Below are positions 7,704 to 15,640 of a stretch of DNA of 64,000 bases, in pieces (the first letter of the stretch is position 1; each line of letters begins with the position of its first letter). The DNA is taken from assembly GCA_963667195.1 (NCBI GenBank), contig OY762962.1, positions 1,736,001 through 1,800,000 on the forward strand. The letters run 5' to 3'. A model generated the notes under the pieces. It did not search any database. It had not been told where the DNA came from and was given only the letters and a program-made list of their open reading frames with translations. Source of the DNA: UBA7703 sp963667195. GTDB taxonomy: Bacteria; Bacillota; Clostridia; Christensenellales; CAG-138. Made by a program: the position numbers and the translations under genes.

Positions 7704-9026
7704 ATGAGGATTCTTGTCATCGGCGCAAACGCGGCCGGCATGAGCGCGGCCTCGCGCATCAAGCGCAAGGAGACCGCAAGCGAGGTCGTCGTGCTGGAAA
7801 AAACGCACGAGGTTTCCTATGGCGCGTGCGGGCTGCCGTTCTACATCGCGGGTCTCAACGACGACATCGACCTTGTGCGAATCCGTTCCGTTGCCGACTT
7901 TGAGAAAAATGGCATCGTGATGCGCACGGGGCACACCGCGGAACGAATCGATTTTGAGCAAAAGACGGTGTTTGGAACCACCGACGCGGGGAAAGCGTTT
8001 TCTGCGCGGTATGACCGTCTCCTGATTGCGAGCGGCGCGCGCGCGCGAAAGCTCTCGGTGCCCGGCGCGGAAAAAGGCAATATCTTTACGCTCAAAACCC
8101 CGCACGATGCGGAGCGCATCCGCGCGGCTATCGAGCATAAGCGCGCGAATGTCGTCATCATCGGCGGCGGCGCAATCGGGCTGGAGCTCGCGGAGGCATG
8201 CCTGCTGCGGGAGGTGAAGAGCCTGCGCGTCATCGAGTCCGCGGGGCAGCTGTTGCCCGGCTTTGACGAGGAGTTCGCCCGCGCGGCGAAGGACGAGCTG
8301 GAGAAGCGCGGCGCGAGCGTGCACCTGCAAGAGCGCGTGACCGCGTTTTCCGGCGGGGATGCCATCTCCTGCGTCACGACGGACAAGGGAAGCTATGATG
8401 CGGACATCGTGATCGTCAGCATCGGCGTTGTGCCGGATACCGAGTTTGCCGAAGGGCTCAAGAAGCTGCCCAACGGCGCGATTGAGACGGACGCGGGCAT
8501 GCAGACCAGCGAAAAGGACGTGTTCGCGGCGGGGGACTGCGCGAGCGTCTGGCACATGCTGCTGCAAAAACCGGTCTATTTCCCGCTTGGCACCTACGCA
8601 AACAAGCTCGGCAGGCTCGCGGGAGACGCGCTGCTTGGAAAACCCGTTGCCTACAACCGCGCGCTGGGAACGGTGATGCTGCGGGTGCTCGGTATGGAGT
8701 TCGCAAAGACCGGACTCACGGAGGCGGAGGCAAAGGCCGCGGGCATCGACGCAAAGAGCGTTCTGGTGCGCGCGCATTCACACCCGCACTATTATCCGGA
8801 CGCCTGCGATATCGAAATCAAACTCTGCTTCCGCGTGGCGGATCGCGTGCTGCTGGGCGCGCAGCTGATGGGAGAACGGGACACAGCCATCCGTATCGAT
8901 CCCATCGCGGTCGCGATCGATCAGGGCATGACCACCGACGAGCTGGGCTTTGCCGACTTTGGCTACGCGCCGCCGTTTGCCGGCTCCTGGGACGCGATTG
9001 CCGTCGCCGCCAACGCCGCAAAATAG
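7704..9026 (+). CDS. FAD-dependent pyridine nucleotide-disulfide oxidoreductase (CoA-disulfide reductase/NADH oxidase-like)
   Basis: This 440-residue cytoplasmic flavoprotein uses NAD(P)H to reduce a disulfide, a persulfide or O2. The N-terminal FAD site is VIGANAAGMSAASRIKR. The single redox cysteine lies in SYGACGLPFYIAG, the pattern of CoA-disulfide reductases and Nox enzymes. The NAD site is VIIGGGAIGLELAEAC, the second FAD motif is VFAAGDCAS, and the dimerisation domain ends DFGYAPPFAGSWD. No rhodanese domain is attached. The start at 7704 has GAAAGGAACG upstream. It looks monocistronic, with a terminator at 9046. The physiological substrate cannot be told from sequence. Confidence 0.88.
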   Translation: MRILVIGANAAGMSAASRIKRKETASEVVVLEKTHEVSYGACGLPFYIAGLNDDIDLVRIRSVADFEKNGIVMRTGHTAERIDFEQKTVFGTTDAGKAFSARYDRLLIASGARARKLSVPGAEKGNIFTLKTPHDAERIRAAIEHKRANVVIIGGGAIGLELAEACLLREVKSLRVIESAGQLLPGFDEEFARAAKDELEKRGASVHLQERVTAFSGGDAISCVTTDKGSYDADIVIVSIGVVPDTEFAEGLKKLPNGAIETDAGMQTSEKDVFAAGDCASVWHMLLQKPVYFPLGTYANKLGRLAGDALLGKPVAYNRALGTVMLRVLGMEFAKTGLTEAEAKAAGIDAKSVLVRAHSHPHYYPDACDIEIKLCFRVADRVLLGAQLMGERDTAIRIDPIAVAIDQGMTTDELGFADFGYAPPFAGSWDAIAVAANAAK

Positions 9027-9045
9027 CGTATTATTGTCTCTTTTT

Positions 9046-9067
9046 GCCGCCTTCGGGCGGCTTTTTT
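9046..9067 (+). terminator. Rho-independent terminator
   Basis: GCCGCC (9046-9051), a TTCG tetraloop and GGCGGC (9056-9061) are followed directly by six T residues. It ends the flavoprotein transcript. Confidence 0.9.
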
Positions 9068-9117
9068 ATCGGATTATTACCGAAAATGACGGATAACAAG
9101 AAAAACAGTGAAAAAAC

Positions 9118-9145
9118 TTGAGATTACTGCAAATAGTGATATATT
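9118..9145 (+). promoter_or_regulatory. Promoter of the DUF6119-like gene
   Basis: TTGAGA at 9118-9123 and TATATT at 9140-9145 are 16 bases apart, inside a markedly AT-rich leader that starts just after the previous terminator. Confidence 0.55.
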
Positions 9146-9186
9146 AACTTTGTTGCAATCTAAATTGATTGATATGAAAGAGAGGG

Positions 9187-10725
9187 ATGCGCATGCCGTC
9201 TTACAACATCTTCCTCGTAGATCCAGAAAAAAAAGAGCAATTGCTCACGAAGTTCGAATCAGTTGGGTTAAAATGCACTTTCGATCAAATTATTGATGAG
9301 AACAGATATAGGTTTTATTTCTGCTTCAATCCAATTGATGCACAGATCGATTGGCTTAAATTGTACGCTGATTTTCTTCACCTAGACGAAGAACCAAAGA
9401 TTAAAAGTTATTTCGGTGTCTTCATGATTCAGCTAGTTAATGGTAGCGAGTATGCAATTAGTTTAGGAAAATCACATTTTTATCTCGCGCCGTTTTGCGT
9501 ATACGATTTTGGGCTGCAATTAGCTGAGAGAATCTTTGCTGATGCAAAGGTCAAGCATGGGAAGCATTTTTCATCTAGAAGGAATAAAACGATTGTCTCA
9601 TATGGGAAGTTGAATGATCTGAATTACGAGAGCGGCGAAGCAATAGGCTTTGTAAGAGGAAGTACAAATAATAAAGAAATTTGGGGCAAGACTGTCTCAT
9701 TTGGTCAATCCGTGCGCTTAAGTTCAAAGTATACGCCGAGCGAACTAACAAATCTTTTAGTAGAAATTGATAGAACACTTGAATTACCGCCTCGGATACA
9801 CCTCCCACGAGCAAAGATAATTGAAGATGCAGTTGAAATTCAAAGGCTTGATTCATATCTCGCAGAGGAGATTTTAGGGCAACGAGTATCCGTTGAGATG
9901 GATGAATTTACACTGAACTCCGTTTACTTTGTATTTCTTGATGATTATAGTGGTTTCCAACTTGATATAAAAACAAAAGTTGATGAGAAGTATTATGCTA
10001 GAAGATCAAAGGAAGTAGACAGTATTTGTGGTGAAGATATAAAGACGTTTCTGTTAGCGGTAGCCGCTGATGGCATTCAATTGTCGAGAGTTCTTGACGA
10101 TATAAAAGTGAAATTTTTCCGCGATGGTGAGTCGTTTATAACAAGACCATTGAAGGAGTTGTTAGAAGTGGCAACCAACGATTGGTGTTGTTTAATGGGA
10201 GGGAAATGGATGAAGTTTTCCCAAGATTATATTGCATATTTGAAAGATCAAGTCGGTTTCATTCAAGTCAACATAGACGAACCTATCATCCTTAAGAAGA
10301 ATCTTAAGGAAGTTGAAGATACACTGATTGATAGGGTTGTCAAAGAAAAAGGATATACAAAGTTACACAAAACCAGCTCAGAAGAAATGAAACATGCAGG
10401 GTATAAGAATGTTGAAATTGCTGACATGAAGTCAACGAATTGTCTTTATTTCATAAAACTTGGAAATACACAAGACTTCTCATATGTATTAAATCAATCT
10501 TTGACAACAGTCTCTCTATATAGAAACAGGCGATTGCAGGCAGATCCATCTGTTGAAGGGATCAGGTACGCTTGTATTTGGTTGATATTTGATGGAAGAG
10601 TAAATGATGTTGCGAATCTATCAGAGCTAAACTCGATTACATTCCTCATCGCACTTAATGACTGGATTATGGCGGTCAAAGACGCTGGGTTTACACCAGT
10701 TGCAAACATATCATACCGTAGATAG
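9187..10725 (+). CDS. DUF6119/TIGR04141-like sporadically distributed protein
   Basis: This 512-residue soluble protein has no signal peptide or membrane span. Composition is about 40% GC in sampled lines, against about 60-70% in the neighbours, so recent transfer is likely. The order of segments resembles my memory of the DUF6119 (TIGR04141, sporadically distributed) family. It has an N-terminal beta-rich part, then FGVFMIQLVNGSEYAISLGK followed by YDFGLQLAERIF. A KTVSFGQSVRLSSKY segment leads to a helical LTNLLVEID part. Next comes a GGKWMKFSQDYI motif, and last VEIADMKSTNCLYFIKLG. Biochemical function is not established to my knowledge. GAGAGGG lies close to ATG 9187; ATG 9193 is an alternative start. 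Flanked by its own promoter and terminator, it is a one-gene cargo. Confidence 0.6.
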   Translation: MRMPSYNIFLVDPEKKEQLLTKFESVGLKCTFDQIIDENRYRFYFCFNPIDAQIDWLKLYADFLHLDEEPKIKSYFGVFMIQLVNGSEYAISLGKSHFYLAPFCVYDFGLQLAERIFADAKVKHGKHFSSRRNKTIVSYGKLNDLNYESGEAIGFVRGSTNNKEIWGKTVSFGQSVRLSSKYTPSELTNLLVEIDRTLELPPRIHLPRAKIIEDAVEIQRLDSYLAEEILGQRVSVEMDEFTLNSVYFVFLDDYSGFQLDIKTKVDEKYYARRSKEVDSICGEDIKTFLLAVAADGIQLSRVLDDIKVKFFRDGESFITRPLKELLEVATNDWCCLMGGKWMKFSQDYIAYLKDQVGFIQVNIDEPIILKKNLKEVEDTLIDRVVKEKGYTKLHKTSSEEMKHAGYKNVEIADMKSTNCLYFIKLGNTQDFSYVLNQSLTTVSLYRNRRLQADPSVEGIRYACIWLIFDGRVNDVANLSELNSITFLIALNDWIMAVKDAGFTPVANISYRR

Positions 10726-10729
10726 AGAA

Positions 10730-10760
10730 AAAGAAATGGGCAGAAATGCCCATTTCTTTT
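10730..10760 (+). terminator. Terminator of the DUF6119-like gene
   Basis: A 13-base near-perfect stem (AAAGAAATGGGCA against TGCCCATTTCTTT) with a GAAA loop sits 5 bases after the stop codon and ends in T residues. Confidence 0.85.
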
Positions 10761-10785
10761 GACTTATATATGCCAAAACCATTAT

Positions 10786-10800
10786 ATATCAAAAAGATAT
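10786..10800. promoter_or_regulatory. Upstream ATATC-n5-GATAT palindrome
   Basis: ATATC and GATAT flank five A residues, 10 bases upstream of the padR -35 box. It resembles the downstream palindrome at 10838 and may be a second operator for the PadR protein. Confidence 0.4.
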
Positions 10801-10810
10801 GTATGACCCG

Positions 10811-10838
10811 TTGACAATGCGAAATCGCTTGCTATAAT
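10811..10838 (+). promoter_or_regulatory. padR promoter
   Basis: A consensus TTGACA (10811-10816) and a consensus TATAAT (10833-10838) are separated by 16 bases. This is one of the strongest promoters in the window by consensus, as expected for a gene held down by a repressor. Confidence 0.85.
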
Positions 10839-10854
10839 ATATCTAACAGATATA
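10838..10854. promoter_or_regulatory. Operator-like palindrome over the padR start site
   Basis: TATATCT-AAC-AGATATA is a perfect 7-base inverted repeat that begins in the -10 box and covers the likely transcription start. PadR-family repressors bind AT-rich inverted repeats in their own promoters, so autoregulation is the natural reading. Confidence 0.6.
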
Positions 10855-10868
10855 AAGAAGGCGAGATT

Positions 10869-11435
10869 ATGCGTCAGACGGATTATGTGATTTTGGGGCT
10901 ACTCGCGGAGCAGCCGCTCAGCGGATACCAGATTAAGAAGATCATCGACATCCGATTTTCGTTCTTCTGGAGCGAGAGCTTCGGGCAGATTTTCCCCGCG
11001 CTCAAGTCGCTCGCGAGCGAAGGCTTCGTCGAGGAGTGCCCGCAGGAGCCATCCGGCGGACGCGCGACGAAGACGTATCAAATCACGCCCGCGGGAAAAG
11101 CGGCATTGGTAGACTGGCTTGCGCAGCCGGTTGAGAAGGAGTCCTTGCGCCTCGAAATCCTGCTGAAAACATACTTTTCGGGTTACGCAGCGCCGGAAGC
11201 GATGCTCACACACCTCTCCGCGTTTGAGGAGAGCCACGCGCGGCAGCTGCACATCCTCGGGCTCTTTCAGGAGGAGCTGCTGCGCATTCCCGATGAGGAC
11301 GAGAACCACGGGGATATCCTGCGCGTGATTGACTTCGGGCAGAAGGTGAACCGCGCGTACCTCGACTGGTGCCGCGAAACGCGCGAATATTTCGAGAAGA
11401 AACAGGCGCGCTTGCACGAAACGACAAAGGAGTAA
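10869..11435 (+). CDS. PadR family transcriptional regulator
   Basis: This 188-residue repressor has an N-terminal winged helix (VILGLLAEQPLSGYQIKKII, then GQIFPALKSLASEGFVEE and TYQITPAGKAAL). A C-terminal helical dimerisation domain follows (about residues 90-180), typical of the longer PadR-s1/Vir-type members. The start at 10869 follows AAGAAGGCGAG. It lies 6 bases upstream of the polyferredoxin gene, whose Shine-Dalgarno overlaps its stop, so the two form an operon and the regulator probably controls the polyferredoxin. The inducer is unknown. Confidence 0.9.
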   Translation: MRQTDYVILGLLAEQPLSGYQIKKIIDIRFSFFWSESFGQIFPALKSLASEGFVEECPQEPSGGRATKTYQITPAGKAALVDWLAQPVEKESLRLEILLKTYFSGYAAPEAMLTHLSAFEESHARQLHILGLFQEELLRIPDEDENHGDILRVIDFGQKVNRAYLDWCRETREYFEKKQARLHETTKE

Positions 11436-11441
11436 CCAAGC

Positions 11442-12164
11442 ATGCGACAAAAGATACGAAAGATATTGCTCTATGTTTCCCTGTTTCTGTTTCCGATCAC
11501 GATGAACTTCCTCTCGCCGTATGTCTCCATCGACGGGGCGTTCGCGGGCGTGCTCTCCGGCAGCGCGATCCTATTCCTCGTGCTGTTCGTCTCCGGCCTG
11601 TTCTTCGGGCGCGCGTGGTGTGGTTGGCTCTGTCCCGCGGGCGGGATTGCGGAGGTTGCGCAGACGGTGAACCCCAAGCCCGCCAACGCAAAGCGGCTAC
11701 GGATCGTGCGCTACAGCATATTCGCGGTGTGGTTTGGCGTGCTGGTCGCGGGGCTTGTGCTCGCGGGCGGCATACGGGGCATCGACCCGCTGCGCTTGAC
11801 GGAGAAATACGTCTCCGTGGATGAGCCGATCAAGTACATCATGTACTATCTCGTGCTGGGGCTGATCTTTGTGCTCGATCTCGCGCTGGGTCGCAGAGGC
11901 GCCTGCCACGGCATCTGCTGGATGAGCCCGTTCCTCAACGCGGGTCAGCTGGTGGGAAGGCTGCTGCACCTGCCGCAGATGCGGATCAAGGCCGCGCCGA
12001 GCAGCTGCATCGACTGCAAGAAATGCAACAACAAATGCCCGATGAGCATCGACGTCAACGCCGCGGTGAAGACCGGCAGCGTCAAGAGCTACGACTGCAT
12101 CCTCTGCGGCGAGTGCGTTGATGTTTGCCCGAAGGACGTGCTGTCGTATCGGAAAAAGGCATAA
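11442..12164 (+). CDS. Membrane-bound 4Fe-4S polyferredoxin (NapH-like)
   Basis: This 240-residue electron-transfer protein has about four membrane spans and two C-terminal [4Fe-4S] motifs: CIDCKKCNNKCP and CILCGECVDVCP. Two further cysteine pairs sit at the membrane interface (RAWCGWLCPAGG and GACHGICWMSP), the NapH/CcoG-type signature. Such proteins pass electrons between the quinone or membrane side and cytoplasmic ferredoxin-like partners. No reductase partner is adjacent. Co-transcription with a PadR repressor suggests response to a chemical or redox signal. Confidence 0.85.
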   Translation: MRQKIRKILLYVSLFLFPITMNFLSPYVSIDGAFAGVLSGSAILFLVLFVSGLFFGRAWCGWLCPAGGIAEVAQTVNPKPANAKRLRIVRYSIFAVWFGVLVAGLVLAGGIRGIDPLRLTEKYVSVDEPIKYIMYYLVLGLIFVLDLALGRRGACHGICWMSPFLNAGQLVGRLLHLPQMRIKAAPSSCIDCKKCNNKCPMSIDVNAAVKTGSVKSYDCILCGECVDVCPKDVLSYRKKA

Positions 12165-12179
12165 GGATATCGCAAGAAG

Positions 12180-12203
12180 GGGCACCGAAGGGTGCCCTTT
12201 TTT
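12180..12203 (+). terminator. Terminator of the padR-polyferredoxin operon
   Basis: GGGCACC and GGTGCCC (12180-12186 and 12191-12197) enclose a 4-base loop and are followed by a T-run. Confidence 0.9.
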
Positions 12204-12340
12204 GATTTCCGTGCTTGTAGAAACGAAGCAAGAGAATTACAATGAGAAACAGAATTTCACTTATATATACCAAAGAATCTGTTCAAATCGCGAGCTAGAC
12301 TTGTATTTCTACGCGAATTTTTATGACATGGAGCTTATAG

Positions 12341-13843
12341 ATGAAGAAATTCTTCTCATCGGAAAAAGGCAAACGCTTACTGATCGGGCTGGGACTTGTT
12401 GCGCTTGCGCTGATATTAGGCTTTTTATTGCAGGGGGTGCTGCTTGAAAGCGGAGTGCGATGGAAGCAGGCAATCTTCTTTCTTGTGGTGACGGGCACGG
12501 GAATCGGCGGCTTGCTCTACATCTTTTTTGACCGTAAGGGACTGTTGATCGGGTATGGGGTTTTCTTCTATATTTCACTCATTATTCTACTTTCCGGCAC
12601 CGTAACAGGAATCGTTGGCGTGCTTTTTGCTCTACCAATCATTGTCGGTCCCGCGCTGCTCAATTACTTCGCGAAGAAGAAATCGACTAGAATAGTCGGA
12701 AAACCGCACAAATCGGCGAGAAACGAACCTAATTCGATAACCCGTCCAGCATGGCTGCAAATGCAATCCGAGCATGCTCCGCTACTTGTCGCAAAACGAG
12801 CGAGCGGAACGATTTATCAGGTATTCCTGCACAATGAAAATCTGTTGTTTTATAAAGTTGGAACATTCTTTCGGGATTTGGATGAGCATAACCTGAAGCA
12901 ACCAGATAACTTGCCGGAGCTTGGGAAAGATGATTTTCTCGTTGCCATCAAAGATGTGACCGCGCTTCGGTTTCATGAAATATATTCGGATGATGATCCT
13001 TTTGATTTAGGGATCAACATATACAGTAAACAGAAGAGACACTTTTTGCTGACGATAAAAGAAAATGGCGGCACGCAGGTTGCAAATCTGCTGCGCGAAT
13101 GCATCCCGCAAAAGTTGCAACAGCAAAAAAACAGTAAACCGCACTTTATTCCATCTCTTAACCGCCGAAAACGTGGCATGATGCGTAAAGTGTATTTTGT
13201 CGTTTGCGCGTTTGCTTTGTTTGTCGGTCTGGCTTTCTCTTTCATGAGAGTTCCATATCGGCTTTTCGCATGGTTCGCCTTGTTCCCGACGCCGATATTT
13301 CTGTTGATGCATATTTTATATCCAAATGAAGTGACTCTTGCAGAGGATAAGCGATTTGCTCATGGCCGAGTTATGGTTTTCTATGCGTTACTATTATCTG
13401 CCATGCCGTTGATGATACGTTCGTTTTCCGATTTTAATATTCAAAGTTACGGAAAACTACTAGCATATTCAGGAATACTGCTCGTGATTCTAGTGACACT
13501 TACATACAAAACATCAGAAGAGTGCCGCATTCGAAAAGGACAATTAGTAGGATTGGCACTTATACTTGGTGTTTATTGTGTTTCCTCCGTGTGTATGCTG
13601 AATGCCCTGCTTGATTTCAGTCCGGCGCAAGAGCAGCCTGCGCTGGTACAAGAAATGACAATATCGAGGGGAAAGAATTTGGATACGTACTATCTCGACG
13701 TGATGACTCCGGACAAACGAAGTCATCATTTCCGGGTTGCAGAGTATTTATTTGATGAAACACAAGTTGGAGGCACCGTAAACATTCTTTCCTATCAAGG
13801 TGCTTTTGGTATACCCTTTATCCAAGTTGAAGAGACTCCATAG
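12341..13843 (+). CDS. Multi-span membrane protein of unknown function, 500 aa
   Basis: I do not recognise a family. Residues 13-108 hold about four hydrophobic spans. Residues 110-283 form a soluble, probably cytoplasmic domain (for example LLVAKRASGTIYQVFLHNEN). Residues 285-425 carry about five more spans, and the last 75 residues form an extracytoplasmic-looking domain ending IPFIQVEETP. Base composition is lower in GC than the neighbours but less so than the gene at 9187. A weak GGAG lies at 12331-12334. No operon partner is adjacent and no promoter could be identified in the 140 bases upstream. Confidence 0.6.
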   Translation: MKKFFSSEKGKRLLIGLGLVALALILGFLLQGVLLESGVRWKQAIFFLVVTGTGIGGLLYIFFDRKGLLIGYGVFFYISLIILLSGTVTGIVGVLFALPIIVGPALLNYFAKKKSTRIVGKPHKSARNEPNSITRPAWLQMQSEHAPLLVAKRASGTIYQVFLHNENLLFYKVGTFFRDLDEHNLKQPDNLPELGKDDFLVAIKDVTALRFHEIYSDDDPFDLGINIYSKQKRHFLLTIKENGGTQVANLLRECIPQKLQQQKNSKPHFIPSLNRRKRGMMRKVYFVVCAFALFVGLAFSFMRVPYRLFAWFALFPTPIFLLMHILYPNEVTLAEDKRFAHGRVMVFYALLLSAMPLMIRSFSDFNIQSYGKLLAYSGILLVILVTLTYKTSEECRIRKGQLVGLALILGVYCVSSVCMLNALLDFSPAQEQPALVQEMTISRGKNLDTYYLDVMTPDKRSHHFRVAEYLFDETQVGGTVNILSYQGAFGIPFIQVEETP

Positions 13844-13854
13844 CGCTCTTTTGA

Positions 13855-13883
13855 TTGACGCAACCCGTTTGCAAGCATAGAAT
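13855..13883 (+). promoter_or_regulatory. Promoter of the secreted GLUG/BIG2 protein
   Basis: TTGACG (13855-13860) and TAGAAT (13878-13883) are separated by exactly 17 bases, about 50 bases upstream of the start codon. Confidence 0.65.
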
Positions 13884-13938
13884 GTTGCTGTCACCTGATC
13901 GGGTTACAATTTTTTTCCGCAAAGGACACAACGCTTCT

Positions 13939-15423
13939 ATGAAACACCGCCTGCTTGCCGCCGCGATATCCCTCATGACGCTTCTGCTGCTGCCCATGCC
14001 CGCGCGGGCGGAGGCGGCGCAGCCCGTCGTGATCAATGACGCAGCGGGATTGCTGGCGATGGCGCAGCAGCCGGAGAAGGACTACATACTCGGCGCGAAT
14101 ATCGACATGAGCGGTGTGGACTGGACGCCGTTCGCGTTTACCGGAACTCTCGACGGCGCGGGATACACGATCTATAACCTGACCCTGTCGCAGCCGGGCG
14201 AGGAGACGCGGATCACCTATGACGGACGTCACCGCGGCTACCACACCTATTTTGCTGCGCTGTTTTCCTCCGTCAGCGGCACGGTCACAAACCTCAACCT
14301 CCTCAACGTCAAGGCGGATCTCACCACCGACCAGCCATACTTTCTTTCCGGCATCGCGGGGTATCTCGCCAAAGGCACAATCGAGAACTGCTCCGTCACG
14401 GGCAGGCTCAAGATCACGTCCACGGCGAAACAATGCGGCGCTTCCGCCATCGCGGGCTTTGGGCGCGGGCTCATCAAGGGCTGCACCGTGGACGCGGAGA
14501 TCACGATGATCACGATCAACCCGGAGGTCTATTGCGAGGAATACCTTGGCGGTGTGCTTTCAAACGGTTTTGCGGACGTGGAAAACTGCACGGTGAAGCT
14601 GCGCAGCTACACCTCCGTGCGCGGATATGTACACAACGGCGGGCTTGTCGGCCTCGACGACGTGAACCCCAAGGACAAGCAGTATGCGGGCTTTGTGCGC
14701 GGCTGCAGCGTGGACGCGGTGATCTCGTTCTTCGAGGACGTTGCGGACAGGCGCGCGTATTGCAAGGCGTATGTCGGCGAGATTCAAAATCCGGATCTGC
14801 TGGTGGGCGGCAACAAGACCGTGAATTTCGAGAGCCGGGAGAGCAAGGATTTCTCGCAGATGCTTCTGCCGGACATGGACACAGATCCGACCTATGACGC
14901 GGTGGTGACCGCGCCGCACTGCAAAGTCTTTGGCTACACGACCTACACAAACCCCAAGACGGGATATTCGTATACGGACAACTACACCGCTCCCGCGCAT
15001 ACGCCGGGAGAATGGCAGGTGATCACACCCGCAACACTGGATCGCGAAGGGACCCAGCGGCAGAGCTGCGCGGAGTGCGGCGCTCTGCTCGCGGAGGAGA
15101 CCGTTCCGCGGCTGATTCCGGCGACCTCCTGCACGCTCAACGAAAGCAGCCTGCGCCTGTCCTACCAAGAAACGGCGCAGCTAAAGGCTGTGATCCTGCC
15201 CGAGGATGCCACGAATCGAAACGTAAGCTGGGTGAGTTCGGATGAATCGGTGGTGCACGTGGACGACAGCGGACAGGTCACGGCGGTAGGCAGCGGTACA
15301 GCCGCGATCTACTGCAAGACAGGAGACGGGTTCGCCAGCGCGGCCTGCGAGGTGGAGGTCTATTTGACCACTTGGCAATGGATCACGCGGAATTTGCTGT
15401 TCGGCTGGGCATGGCAAAAATAG
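13939..15423 (+). CDS. Secreted surface protein with GLUG-like repeats and a BIG2-type domain
   Basis: This 494-residue exported protein starts with a signal peptide (MKHRLLAAAISLMTLLLLPM), with likely cleavage after ARA near residue 25. Residues about 30-290 form a beta-helical region of the GLUG kind (MSGVDWTPFAFTGTLDGAGY, GGLVGLDD). Around residue 355 is the clostridial surface-protein motif HTPGEWQV followed by SCAECGALLAEE. A BIG2 immunoglobulin-like domain follows (VSWVSSDESVVHVDDSGQVT). The end has a Trp-rich stretch and no LPXTG or S-layer anchor. The start at 13939 gives a complete signal peptide, with AAAGGA at 13921-13926 a little far upstream. The ligand is unknown. Confidence 0.75.
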   Translation: MKHRLLAAAISLMTLLLLPMPARAEAAQPVVINDAAGLLAMAQQPEKDYILGANIDMSGVDWTPFAFTGTLDGAGYTIYNLTLSQPGEETRITYDGRHRGYHTYFAALFSSVSGTVTNLNLLNVKADLTTDQPYFLSGIAGYLAKGTIENCSVTGRLKITSTAKQCGASAIAGFGRGLIKGCTVDAEITMITINPEVYCEEYLGGVLSNGFADVENCTVKLRSYTSVRGYVHNGGLVGLDDVNPKDKQYAGFVRGCSVDAVISFFEDVADRRAYCKAYVGEIQNPDLLVGGNKTVNFESRESKDFSQMLLPDMDTDPTYDAVVTAPHCKVFGYTTYTNPKTGYSYTDNYTAPAHTPGEWQVITPATLDREGTQRQSCAECGALLAEETVPRLIPATSCTLNESSLRLSYQETAQLKAVILPEDATNRNVSWVSSDESVVHVDDSGQVTAVGSGTAAIYCKTGDGFASAACEVEVYLTTWQWITRNLLFGWAWQK

Positions 15424-15640
15424 ACGAAAGTACAACAACTGCACAAGGTTTTCGCCAATGGGTGAAAATGAACAGACAGTATGATATACTATAAAATATC
15501 TGATCGTGTAAGGCTGTTTCTCATCTTCGATTTGCATTAGTACTACTACAAAGAATGGTGATAAATAAGAAATGGCAGTAATGCACTATTCGGTTGACCG
15601 GGTGAGTTTTGGGATAGGGGCTTTCGTTGGGGGAATCAAG

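Noticed and set aside
7530..8777. Upstream extension of the PPC-domain frame on the minus strand
   Set aside because: It would run antisense through most of the flavoprotein gene; the AGGAGG before ATG 7529 marks the true start.
15424..15640. c-di-GMP riboswitch before the diguanylate cyclase
   Set aside because: None of the conserved GEMM motif segments is present; the region is only AT-rich with weak -10-like sequences.
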